Shown here: positions 33,979-44,763 of the stretch, in pieces
How the letters are laid out: every line of letters begins with the position of its first letter
Numbering within the stretch: the stretch's first letter is position 1
NCBI GenBank assembly: GCA_003008705.1
Contig: PDUO01000038.1
Coordinates: 372,001-436,000 of the forward strand
Reading direction: 5' to 3'
DNA from: Pezicula radicicola
Taxonomy: Eukaryota > Ascomycota > Leotiomycetes > Helotiales > Dermateaceae
DNA length: 64,000 bases
Made by a program: the position numbers and the translations under genes
Notes under the pieces: model-generated
What the model was told of the DNA's origin: nothing
Seen by the model: only the letters and a program-made list of their open reading frames with translations
The model's database searches: none

Positions 33979-36375
33979 TCACTGAATCACAAAATTGCCC
34001 ACCTTTTCATATACAGGAATCGTTTTCAAGAACTGGCTGTTTGTCGTACACTTAGACAGAGTGACTTTCGGAATAATCAGGAATAATATCCCAATCCTTT
34101 CCCAGCGTACATCTACAGACGCTGCTTTTCGCAAAGTCAGAAATCGAGCACGTGCGTGTTCAGATAAAGGGTCCTTGCTGGCGAACATGAGGACGCTAAC
34201 CAGCTCTCCAGACATGTGCTTTTCCGTCCACTCATCCTCCGTTATCGAAATTGATAGGCCTATAAAACAGAGTCGGCCTGCTATTCGGTACCATTCTGAG
34301 TCCCAGTCGGTGCTCCCTGCGTGGTACCGTTCCTGGCCGAACCTTCCTGCAATTCGTACCCATGTCCACGCTTTGTCCGTTTTGTGACGTTTTGAGTACT
34401 TCAATACAAGAGGATCCCTGATTTCGATCAAGGCCGGGTTCTCGCTCTCTAGACGCTCTATCGAGTAGGTATTGAGCCGTCGAATGGATCTCGGCTCCTC
34501 TGGATTATAGAGATAGATGTCCACTGCCCAAAGAAAAGGCAAGTTCTCAAGGTCAATAAGGTCACTCATGAAGGCACCATGCTCATAGTTTGGAGGCGCA
34601 CGCCAGGTGACGGCGCCATTCCATCCCGCCCATGTCCACGACGGCAGGTGCCTCCGCCGCTCACACGGCTCCGAGATGAACATCTGGTGGCATGGCTCGG
34701 CACGATGATACCAAGAGACCATCGACAAGGCAAGGGTAATCTGAGCGCCATTCTCATCTCCGCAAATACTGCCCATCCACATGGGCATTCCGTGAAGTAG
34801 ATATAGCAGTTTGGTTTGTTGGTACATGCCGAGTATGCCTCCGAATGCTGGCAACGCGTCGGTTTCGCATGTCAACCTTCGTTTCGAAAATGCACGAATG
34901 TGCTCATTGAGGCCTCTCATCTGCGCTCGGGTGGCCGCTTCGTGATAGATTGGGAACCCGTAGTCGAGGCGATAGGCGTCGTCCTCCACGATCACCAAGT
35001 TATCTTGGTTACTTAGGCTTCCACCGCTGTACGAATCACTCTTGAATATCCCAGTCAACATAAAGTCTGCCATACGGAGTTCCGGGTCCTCATCACTGGT
35101 TGATGGCATTAGGAAGAGTGGCATATTGACACTCTCTTGGGTAGCCATGCCCCGACATTCCCAATATATCTGGTGTTCGGTGAAGACGATGCGGCGCTTC
35201 GACAGAACGCCTTCTTGATAGGTCCAGCCTCGGGTCCAGTACTCCGAATTGAGAATATCACGACGAGGATCTGGAAGGATTGATAGCAGTAGGCTTCCGC
35301 TACCGAGCTTGAACTTAGGTTGCGGCTCTCGACGGGTTGATCGAATACCCGGAAGACCGTGGCTAGCCCCGGAGCCCGCTGCTGCCACGATGGTGAAATC
35401 AGCCTCCTCGTAAATGGTCGTCATCCTCGATATCAAGTAAGACTTTTCCTCATTATCGGATTGGTTGATACATAGTCGGTCGACCCACAGATATTGTAAA
35501 CCCAACTCCCTTGTGACTGCGATTGCGTCAAGCACAGTCTTGGGCAGGGGTTCTTTGTCTGCTGAACTCGAGCCCCAAACGTAGCTAAGAGCAGCATATG
35601 TGATCCCCCAGCTTTGGTCTTCCACCTCAGGAGTTTCCGCAGTGCAGTTAATAACACGAAACCCTCGCGTAATAGGTTCGTGTAAGTGCTGCCGTCCGCA
35701 AGCCCCTTGGTGGTGTTTCCGGCAGGTCTCTAACCATGATCGGACGAGACCAAGATCAGCCTCGCTATCGAGCTCGCGCGCACGAAGTAATATATTAGGA
35801 TCAATGTCGCGGGACTCGTCCGCCCGTAGTCGATAGATTGCTCCTATAGCTGGGATGTCCTTCTCTAGCCAGGTTTCCTCGTGGCCATAAGGGGGAATGA
35901 TCTCGTCATCCGGGACGACGGCCATAAATACCGTGTCGTTGATCGTTTTCCAGGATTTGATCTCTTTTAGCACATCAAGCCTGAACATCCAGCTCTCGCT
36001 GCTGCGAAATGCAAGAAGTTTGTAGCGCTCATGAGCTGAAGGCTGGACCCTCAGTGATCGGAAAAAATCACACAGTGGGCAGTTAGAAGGTCTTGATAGT
36101 CGGTCTTGGAAGTGGTGCACTGGAAGAGCGTCACTGTAGAAATATCTTCCATCTGAGGCCTGGCGTAGCCCATCTGGGGGAGTTACAAATCCATCCTTTA
36201 CCTTTTGGTACACTTCAGAAGCTCTTTCGAAGCTCTTATCGAGGTCGAGCTTTTCACATTGTGCACACAACTGTGATAGTGCGCTAGTCTTTGGACGTTT
36301 GCTCCTCTGCTCGGGGTCAGGAGATTCGGAACTCCTATCTCTTGAGGGATGCGCACGCACTAAGGAGGAATCCAT
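33979..36375 (-). CDS. HET-domain (heterokaryon incompatibility) protein
   Basis: Single exon, 798 residues from ATG 36375 (MDSSLVRAHPSRDRSS). The frame extends upstream to 36537 without another ATG, so an upstream exon is possible. N-terminal cysteines (LCAQCEKLDLDKSFE) and NCPLCDFFRSL precede the HET core from about residue 260: ITYAALSYVWGSSS, KTVLDAIAVTRELGLQYLWV, DRLCINQ, MTTIYEEADFTIVAAAG, then YWTRGWTYQEGVLSKRRIVF and a LPSWTWAGW segment in the C-terminal half. Canonical HET reads W(I/V)DxxCI; here it is WVDRLCI, normal. The frame is intact over its full length. Role: non-self recognition or cell-death signalling by family knowledge; partner unknown. Confidence 0.9.
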   Translation of the reverse strand: MDSSLVRAHPSRDRSSESPDPEQRSKRPKTSALSQLCAQCEKLDLDKSFERASEVYQKVKDGFVTPPDGLRQASDGRYFYSDALPVHHFQDRLSRPSNCPLCDFFRSLRVQPSAHERYKLLAFRSSESWMFRLDVLKEIKSWKTINDTVFMAVVPDDEIIPPYGHEETWLEKDIPAIGAIYRLRADESRDIDPNILLRARELDSEADLGLVRSWLETCRKHHQGACGRQHLHEPITRGFRVINCTAETPEVEDQSWGITYAALSYVWGSSSADKEPLPKTVLDAIAVTRELGLQYLWVDRLCINQSDNEEKSYLISRMTTIYEEADFTIVAAAGSGASHGLPGIRSTRREPQPKFKLGSGSLLLSILPDPRRDILNSEYWTRGWTYQEGVLSKRRIVFTEHQIYWECRGMATQESVNMPLFLMPSTSDEDPELRMADFMLTGIFKSDSYSGGSLSNQDNLVIVEDDAYRLDYGFPIYHEAATRAQMRGLNEHIRAFSKRRLTCETDALPAFGGILGMYQQTKLLYLLHGMPMWMGSICGDENGAQITLALSMVSWYHRAEPCHQMFISEPCERRRHLPSWTWAGWNGAVTWRAPPNYEHGAFMSDLIDLENLPFLWAVDIYLYNPEEPRSIRRLNTYSIERLESENPALIEIRDPLVLKYSKRHKTDKAWTWVRIAGRFGQERYHAGSTDWDSEWYRIAGRLCFIGLSISITEDEWTEKHMSGELVSVLMFASKDPLSEHARARFLTLRKAASVDVRWERIGILFLIIPKVTLSKCTTNSQFLKTIPVYEKVGNFVIQ

Positions 36376-37085
36376 ATTATTAAATCGACGTCGGATAGAT
36401 GATCTCAAGTGTGAATGGTAGCCAGTGGTGGGCGAGAGAGACCTTGCTAAGGAGGAAGATACACTTGAGGAGACAGTCGTTTCGAGCTGGAAGAAGGGGC
36501 CGTAACGTGGTACAGGAAAATGATCGTGATTTACCACCTCGTGAACAATTGGTTATTAGTATAAGCGCCAGGGGTCAAGCCTGACATACGATAGTGTGAA
36601 AGTCTGTCGTCCAGCCTTATCGAGAATACTCAACGGCGTAAGCCGGGCGTCTACTATTTATAGACAAGGCTCAGTACGTGAGCAATAATTAGGGAGGACG
36701 GTACATTGCCCCGAGTAAAGTTGCTGTACAATAGCTTAGCGAAAACCAATTGTACAAAGTACCTGGTAAGCCCATTGCACAACTAGAGCTGAGAAGTCAA
36801 AATAGCTTCTCGCTTTTGACTATTAAGACGGACAGGACAGAAATAAAGTTAAATGATATAATCGTAGAAGCCTCGAAATTATCGCAACTCTCTTCAATGC
36901 AGAACTTAAGAACATAGTGCATCTACCATCTAGGCTACTGAGAATTCCTTAGTACTGTAGCTTCTTTTTTGAGCTTTCGCTCCTAGTCAGGGGCTCGCTT
37001 GCAGTAGCGAGTTACCCCTAAAGCAGTTCCGCTTCGCGGATATTCTTAAGAAAACTAAGAGTCAAACACCACATACCGCCATCTT
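36376..37085. other. Intergenic region with a strong hairpin
   Basis: Promoter of the HET gene, then a hairpin at 36989-37019 (AGGGG+CTCGCT pairing with AGCGAG+CCCCT around a 6-nt loop, 3-nt bulge), followed by a CCGC/GCGG mini-hairpin at about 37030. It lies immediately before the broken 5' end of the regulator remnant. Confidence 0.55.
36989..37019. repeat. Inverted repeat (11-bp stem hairpin)
   Basis: AGGGGCTCGCT, loop TGCAGT, AGCGAG, bulge TTA, CCCCT. GC-rich in an otherwise AT-rich setting. It could be a transposon terminus or a MITE core; no target-site duplication was established. Confidence 0.6.
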
Positions 37086-38036
37086 CGACGCACTTTGCCC
37101 ATTCTGAACAACCGACTCTCTGATACGAATGCTCACAAAAATGACCTAATACTCTACGTCGTGAGCATTCTGGCCTCGGTCGCCATTCTCTTCGGCGACT
37201 ACAATGCTGCCAAAATACATGCGACGGGCCTATCAGAGATAATACGCCTTCGTGGCGGTTTCGGCGCCGTTAACAATAACCCCTTGATGCAACTCTCGAT
37301 AGATTGGTATCAGTCATCTGTGTACCAGCCGCCTCTAGTGAGTATACTGATCTAGTGCAGCCTTAATTTTTCAAGTTTGCTTGTTACCAAACTCTGGACA
37401 CCGATCTACAACGGCTCCGTCTGAAAAAGACCCGCCTTCCCAACTGAAATTACGAATATTTATCATTCACAAGGTATGTTGTGCGTTGATGGGCTTGTCG
37501 ATTCGAACTTAGCAGCCGTGTTCCACAATCTCCAGTATACCACGATCCTCTTTAACAAGCATTATTATAATAAGACCCGAATTGATGGAATTTTCCTCCG
37601 ATATTGTCTGGGGTTTATGCATTCTAGCCTCATAGAACTCGAGGGCCGGCTCAAAGACAAACTATCTGAGTGCGTTCGTCTAGGAATGATGGCCTGGCCT
37701 TCCTCGCAACAATATTTCGGTTTCCAGATTTATACGAGCAACCCTACAATAAAATTCTAGCCAACAAGCTCCAGCTTTCATATGGTACTTCTAGGCTTTC
37801 AATTCCATACCTGCAGAAGACGATAGATATCTGGTTGATCTTAGTCTGCCTAATCTCCACTGATAATATAGACGACCCATATATATGGGCAAGTTGGAAG
37901 GCAACAACGACGGAAGGCAACAGTGACACGTGGGCTGTCTTGGAATGAGACCCGCAGGTTTTTGAAAGAAGTTATGTGGATCGACGCTTTCCATGATGAC
38001 CTCGGGAGGAGAGCCTTTGAAGCGTTGATGACCTGA
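37086..38036 (+). pseudogene. Decayed fungal C6 transcription-factor-like gene (C-terminal domain)
   Basis: Fragments from several frames give the usual order of the fungal-specific regulator C-terminal domain. ILYVVSILASVAILFGDYNA, AKIHATGLSEIIRLRGGFG (37140-37275), then LIELEGRLKDKLSECVRLGM, AFLATIFRFPDLYEQPYNKI, LQKTIDIWLILVCLIS..., and finally RRFLKEVMWIDAFHDDLGRR to TGA 38034-38036. Breaks are a 4-nt insertion in GATGGCC(TGGC)CTTCC at about 37694-37698, a 1-nt shift near 37925, and no Zn2Cys6 part upstream. Some shifts near 37340-37450 might be introns. It is non-functional as read. Confidence 0.72.
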
Positions 38037-39367
38037 TTTAGGCCTTTTGATGTGTCTGAGTGTGATGGGGTATTGATATATAAGCAGTTACCAATATGAA
38101 ATAAACAGTAGGACCCAGTATTCAGAATCCTACTGCTCTAATGCTTCGCTGTTCTATGTTATATCCATTATTTTCTCGCCTGTATATGTGTTATATATGT
38201 TCCGGGCCATACGCGAACACATCGAGTTTGGATCCACCTGCGCCACCTACGAATAGTAGGAATAGCGGTATAAAATTGTAACTATTCAACTTCTAACTCC
38301 CAACAGCTAACCCAACTCCTAATTCCTAGCTCTTAATATAGATCCTATAATTACTTTACTAAGTAATATATATACACTATATTTTAAGACTATATATAAA
38401 GCTCTTAGACGTAGTATAATTAGATATTGTACTAAAACTTCTGGTATCTAAGTATACTCTAATTACTACTAAGTACTTAGTATATAACTAGTATCTTAGC
38501 TAGTGTCTTAGCTAGCAATTAATTTAGAAATTATATATAAAATTAAGTCTTAAATTTAAACTACCTATTCTCTAAATCTACCTATAACTAAAACACAATA
38601 CTTATAAGTTTCAATACATGACTCTTACCTAAGTATTTACAATTCAAATTCACAAAAAAAAACATTCTACCATCTATAAAACATCTCTCGCTTAGCACCA
38701 CCTCCCCCTTTTCCACATTAACCGAGAAACAACACAGCCTAACATCTACATCCCTCAATCAAAAAAACTCCTCAAAACAGCTCTTCACCAAAAAAGAAAA
38801 GAAAAACATCGGAACAATAACCGACTCCACGAGCAAACCACGTGAGGAACTACAAATACCCAAAGTCATGTGAGATACCTCACATCGGGGACCACCGGAC
38901 CGGGCCACGCTCACCAGTAATCCTCGACCGAAGAATCAAGCGGTCCAATCATACATAAGCCTACGAAACTCGTTCATGCATCAACAAAGTAAAGTTCAAG
39001 ACATTACTCCGTACGAACGGGGAAGCTCGCCACATCATGAGCAGGTACCACATACTGCCAAGTCCAGTAGATGATTATGTGCCTGGATAAGGGGTGCAGG
39101 TACTTGTGGGGAAAGATACGGGTTAAATTAATCCATGTAGTACCTAGAAGGGTGGGTAACGTCACCAGACAGATAGATCACAATTGTGCATTAGATGGAT
39201 GGGTAATAAGACTTAGCTTTGTTATAAGTAAACACATTCCCCGTTCAAATTTATTTTTTCAAACTTCTCGAGTACAGTACTCGTACCGACGACGGTCGCT
39301 TAACATATTTTCTTCCACTTTTTTGCAATCCTAGAGTACATATAATCTGTACTGCAAATAAGTAATC
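38037..39367. other. Intergenic region, partly very AT-rich
   Basis: About 38330-38640 is dominated by TA/CT-rich words and looks like decayed repeat DNA. Nearer 39368 the sequence is the promoter and leader of the GH5 gene. No gene was recognised. Confidence 0.5.
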
Positions 39368-40763
39368 ATGTATATCACAACCCTTCTCCTTCCCCTCCTC
39401 CCCCTCCTCACTCTCGCATCACCCGCCCCATCACCCTCTCCACAACAACACCTTCCCATCCACCACCAAAACCCACGACAAACAACAACAGGATGGCCCA
39501 ACTCACCCCTCACAACCTCCGGTCGCTGGATCCTCGATTCCGCAGGAAACAACATAACCTACGCTGGAATAAATTGGCCCGGAGCAGCCGATACAATGAT
39601 ACCCGAAGGCCTTCAATACTCCTCCATCTCCTCGATCGTCTCAAAGATAAAAGCGTTAGGAATGAATGTAATACGTCTTACATACGCCATAGAAATGATT
39701 GATGATTTTTATACAAAAGGAGAGGATACGAGTATTTTGGAAAGTTTTCAGATTGCGTTGGGGACTGAGAATGGGACCAAGGTTTATAATGAGGTTGTTG
39801 CGAATAATCCGGGATTGGCGAATGCTACTAGGATGGAGGTTTGTTATTATTTTCTTCCTATCTACCTTTTTTTTTGATGGGAAATTTGATTAGTATCGGT
39901 GACTTATTTTTCATGGTGTGATTTAATAGGTATTCGATGCAGTGGCAGCAGAATGCGCCGCACAAGAAATCTACGTCCACCTAGATAACCACATTTCCAA
40001 AGCAGAATGGTGCTGCAATACCGGCGACGGAAACTCCTGGTTCGGCGATACCTATTTCGACGTTTCCAACTGGATACGAGGACTCTCCTACATGGCAACC
40101 CGTGGCTCTTCATGGTCAAATTTAATGTCAATGTCTCTCCGTAACGAACTCCGATCACCAGATGACAACGCAACTCTCGCAGCCGATTATTACAACTGGG
40201 AAAACTGGTACGAAAACATAGTACCCGCAACAAAGGCAATCAACGATGCGAATCCAAATGTTCTTATCTTTCTAAGTGGATTAGGATTTGATACAGATAT
40301 GTCTCCTATACCAACCGCTGCGGATCTAGGTGGCGGATATACATTTTTGAAAACCGATTTCGAATATGCAGATAAATTAGTGATTGAGATTCATAATTAC
40401 GCTAATTCCGCAACATCATGTTCTTCACTCGAATCTTCATTATATTCAGGGGGCTACTCGGCCTTAAATACGACAAATCCGAATATTATTAACGTTATGC
40501 CGGTTGTTATGACGGAATGGGGACAATCTCAGGATGCGGCTACTTATGCTAAGGTTTATCAACAGTGTTTGAAGAGTTATTTGACGAGTATTAAGGGCGG
40601 TTGGATGATGTGGGTCCTGGCTGGGAGTTATTATATTAGGGAGGGGACGCAGGATTATGATGAGACGTGGGGGTTATTAAATCATGATTGGAGTGGTTAT
40701 AGGGATCCGGCGGATGTTAGTGGGACTTTGGTTCCTATGATTGATGGGACTAAGACTTCTTAG
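39368..40763 (+). CDS. Secreted glycoside hydrolase family 5 enzyme
   Basis: Two exons: 39368-39838 and 39930-40763 (intron 91 nt), 434 residues; the join reads RMEVFDAVAAECA. The N-terminus (MYITTLLLPLLPLLTLASPA) is a clear signal peptide, followed by a Pro/Gln-rich linker. GH5 landmarks are GRWILDSAGNNITYAGINWP, VIRLTYAIEM, the acid/base Glu ~230 in SLRNELRSP, and the nucleophile Glu ~353 in VVMTEWGQSQ, then a GGWMMWVLAGSYYIREG strand-8 region. This suggests an extracellular beta-glycan hydrolase (cellulase/endoglucanase clan A fold). The subfamily and true substrate cannot be told. No carbohydrate-binding module or GPI signal is visible. ATG 39368 is in frame with the signal peptide and is the only sensible start. 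Confidence 0.9.
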
Positions 40764-41725
40764 GGGTGTGTTTGTGTGTGATTGTGGTGTACATGCTTGG
40801 TTATTGTATTGTACATATGATACCGAAGATATGAATTGCATATCTGTAAAGGAAATTCTTAAATTCTTGCAGTCGTTTGTTCGAAAAATGCTGGTCAAAA
40901 GGCGATTCTACTAGCATTAGAAGATACGGCATATGTGCATCAATCTCGTTGTCCCCGAACCTCCAGATAAAAAACCAATTTATTAAATCCCAGCTAAGCA
41001 TGTCACCACCCCAACAACAGTACAGTTCTCCGACTCCCAGAAAACGATAAACCACATCAACTATCAAATTTTACCGACTATACGAAGCAAATCAACTAAT
41101 AGAAGACTTCAGTTATTTATCATAAGCCGACGAAGTGCCTAACCCGGCAGATTTGACCGGATACACATCTATCTATAGTATGGTACCTATGCACAGAGAT
41201 CTTATAGATAAGTAAAGATATCGATAAGAAACATACAGAAAAATTGCAGTTGTAGCTAGCTGGTGATAACAAGATCTTCATACCCCACTTTTAAAGTAGT
41301 ATTTTCGCTTTTTAGCACCTTCCTCTTTTAAAGCTTATCTTGGGTCCTTGACATGTGGCTTGGGAGTTATAGGTATATTCTTTGGTAACCTAGCTGCGCG
41401 GGATGGGATCAAGTTCTCGGCCAGCGGTTTCCATAGTGTGTCGCGGGACCTTATTCCGTTTTCTTACTGGGGAATGAAGATAGAGAGTGGTTTTACAGGT
41501 TATTGACTTGATCGAGGATTGATAGTCGTAAAACTAAGTGTTTTATTTACAAAGAATTTCCTTTCGGCAACGTATACTTCGATGATAATCATAGCTCACC
41601 ATTCCAACCGTCATACTCTTGAATAGTGAACCTGACTTAGCGAAGCCGCTGAACTGCCCAAACTCCAAACACCCTTCCAGATGAAAACTACGCCTAGCGT
41701 TCAAAACATATCCTTCCTAACCGTG
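40764..41725. other. Intergenic region between convergent genes
   Basis: 3' flanks of the GH5 gene and of the C6 regulator. A few GATA words lie near 41200-41235. Nothing else was recognised. Confidence 0.5.
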
Positions 41726-44016
41726 TTAATGCCTCGACAGATTACTCAGCCTCCGTTCCCTTTCATGATGATATTCTTGCTGAATAAACCCATCCACGTC
41801 CCAGATCATCTGTATACTTTGTGCCACACTCGGACTCTGACTCTGTTCACTAACACCCGGAACCCTTGCCCACCTATGCAACAACTGTTGCAAATGATTG
41901 CCAACGGTTGTTGTTTCAGCTCCCATGAGCTCACGAAGACAAGGAATCCGGGATGCGGCTAGGAGTATCAGCATTGCGCAGGTCATACTCAAGGAGCATA
42001 TCCAGGTATCGACCATGACTGTATGCGTGAAGTCCCGCAGGTTGAGCATGTGTAATAAGCATGCGTCAAGACAGACACCACCTTTCTCTAACACATCCCT
42101 GGGAATTTCCTCTCCGTCTCTTAATGTTGCAGCATTGGCCAGTAACCAAGTCAGGTAAGGACGGTAAATCACACTACGGCAAGTGAGGTACCTCTGGCGT
42201 AGAAAGCCACTATGCTGACTGCCTACCTCCTGGGTGTCAACCGTAAATTGGAAGTTGGTAGGCAGCAAATCTCGCCATTCCTCGAGTTGATGATCTAGTT
42301 CGGAAACAATGTAGGGAAAACGAGCATCGTCGAGCGAGGCGCCGGTGCTAGCCGCGTAGAGGAGATTGTGTACGCGGTTGAGGAGCCGCCGCATGCTGAG
42401 GCAGGCAAGGAAATATAGCGATGATTGCTCCTCGGTTGACGTGTCTTCGTGAGTGCTGTAATCGCCTGGTAAAGGGATCGATGACTCGATATCGGAAATG
42501 CCGGTTTGGGGGAGAGCAGAAAGTTCGGCAAGGTAATCACTTTGTTTAGTCAGTTTTGGATTTTGAAGTTAATGGCAACAAAATACCTTTCGAGAATGTA
42601 ACATGACCAAAATATTCGTCTCGTGCATTCTGAATCTTCACCCGAAGAGTCGAGAGGTGGATAGGCGAGCAGTAAGCGACACTTTGCTGCTGTAGCATTT
42701 ATGTATGACCAAGCTTGAAGCGGTCTCTGGAGAAATGCGAAATACAGTCTGTCATAGAAGTCAGCTGATTTTCAAAGGAAGAATCTTCCATGATGGACTT
42801 ACGCAACGAAAAGCAAGCACTGATTAGCAGTCGTGCTAATTTCCATATGCGCAAGATGTATTCTCTTAAGCGCTCCATCAAAGTACATTTCTGCCATCGC
42901 TTTTCTGCTCTGTTGCTCACTCAGAGCATCCGGATCATCTGACGCATTAGCAAAAGTCTTTGCAACACTCTGACTGGCACAGCCCAACGCCATCATCAAG
43001 AAAGCCAAACAAGTTGTTGTTGTATTATCCTCATATCCCTCAATAATGCGACTCCTTAAATGATTCCTTTTCTGATTGCTCATAGTCGGATACCAGAAAT
43101 TTACACTATGCTGAAACGAATCAACAACACTCGTTAGATCTTGGCCAGAAACGTAGGGAATGCGAGCGGTTGCTCTTTCGAGGAGAGGGGGCCGAGACTG
43201 TTCTAGACCAAAGATTGAAACGTAGCTTTGGCGGAGTGAGGGAAAAGCAGAGAAGTAGGGCCATTCGAGCACTGATTCAGTGGCCGAGGTATGAAAAGAA
43301 GAAAGAATTGCATTTTGGATGTTGGGTGCTGAGTTGGCTGGTGATTGCGAGATATGATGATGGTCATTTTCATAGGCTGTTTGGCTCAGAGACGGAGATG
43401 TGATAATTTCTTCTCTTGGGTGGCCACTGAAAAGTCTGGGTGAGGTGATCTTTGGGTATCAGCTAATTATTAGTATACAAGCTGTGGAGATATGCAAGCC
43501 TGCAACGGGAATATGAGCAGACTAACCGTCGAGTTCATTGCCAAAAGCTGCTTTTCAACACGTAAGATCCCTTCCAGAATCAGGTCGCTCTTGCTTTGGC
43601 TAAAGGGCCAAAATCAGACATCCTCTCACAACACGGCAAATGCTACTCACGTATTTGGTTCAGCACCATAGGCACAAGTTTGACCTGTAGTTGAACACGT
43701 CTCACAAGGTTCTCGACCATCGCATCTAGACAATTCTGTCAGCGCATCAACTCCACAGATTGAACGTGCTGGAATCCCAAGGGAACGGACCTTATTTTCC
43801 TAACTCTACAAACATTACACTTTTATGCAGTTCAGTCAGTACATGCATTTCGCTTGTCCCCAACAAAATGCCCGTCTCTCCATCTGGTCCTCTCTGCATC
43901 TCAGCCCCATAAGGCAGGCGAAAACTCACAGCTTGAGCAGCTCGCCGTCTCTTCCGAACATTGGATGATGTGGCAACATGGCTTGACTCTGCCAACAGCT
44001 CATCGGGTGTCGCCAT
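41726..44016 (-). CDS. Zn2Cys6 transcription factor (with fungal-specific TF domain), 7 exons
   Basis: Exons: 43930-44016, 43791-43819, 43651-43725, 43527-43599, 42803-43449, 42587-42748 and 41726-42539; total 1,887 nt, 628 residues. The zinc cluster is split over three exons and is only visible after splicing: C30-x2-C-x6-C-x5-C-x2-C-x6-C56 (CNVCRVRKIRCDGREPCETC). It is preceded by a KRRRAAQA basic stretch. Then come a short linker (KSDLILEGILRVEKQL) and the middle-homology region with FFWSC-like text (RRIFWSCYILES). A 29-nt exon carries the first zinc half, with an unusual GTCCGT donor. Located downstream of the sugar permease and near the beta-galactosidase, it is a candidate regulator of them, by position only. 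Confidence 0.88.
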
Positions 44017-44763
44017 ATTGAAACTTGCTTATGGTATCTAGACCTAGTTCCCGGTACGGTATATTTTCATATTTAGAATATTAGAGTGGAACGAAAAGAA
44101 AGGGGAACGGCGGCAGGTAATTCAGGAACACAAGACAGTGTAGTGTACAGCAGCTTAGGCGCACATGCACGACGAAGACCCTGAAATTGTGGAGAAGAAA
44201 AAAGATCGAACGACGGTATGGAAGAATTACGAGCCACACGAGCCTTGGAGATGCGGGGGAAGCAAGCGAAGGAGGACGAGGGGATGTGCTGATTCGTGCG
44301 GAAATAAGTTCGGGCCGAGTTAGCTTGAACTGCAACTTTGCTTACCCCTTTCCCCTTTTCTGGGCAGGCATACCGGTATGTACTAACGTACAGTTGTAGC
44401 ACAGTAGCACAGTAGCACACCGAGGGGTAAACATGGTAAGCATGGTAAACGTGGTAAACGTGGTACAGTAAACGAGCGTGGGCGGGCCTGTGGATGAATG
44501 GGGAGAAGGAAAGCAGTCATCTGAGCCGTGCACGGTTCTTAACAACAGCCACATATCTCTCCCGAGGCAGGATACATCCTGTAGCCACATTAATGGATTA
44601 ATGGATTAATGGCTTCATTTCTGCATGTGTAGCCATCCCAACCCCATTTAATTACTTTATTGACCACCTGTGGCCACCGACCTTCCGCTTCTAGGCACGA
44701 GGTAGATAAGAAAGGCGACAGAGCATACGATAAGGTGCATCTGCCGTTCTACGGCACTTCACA
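44017..44763. promoter_or_regulatory. Promoter of the C6 regulator with three tandem arrays
   Basis: Lies between the regulator start and the 3' end of the permease gene (both minus strand). It holds three short tandem arrays: an 8-mer x3 at 44396-44418, the 9-mer GGTAAACRT x4 at 44426-44461, and ATTAATGG x3 at 44589-44612. No gene was recognised. Confidence 0.6.
44396..44612. repeat. Cluster of three microsatellite-like arrays
   Basis: GTAGCACA x3, GGTAAACRT x4 and ATTAATGG x3, each with different unit and no shared spacer, within 217 bp. Confidence 0.8.

Noticed and set aside
44396..44612. CRISPR-like array
   Set aside because: Units are 8-9 bp and contiguous without spacers, in a eukaryotic genome; simple tandem repeats.
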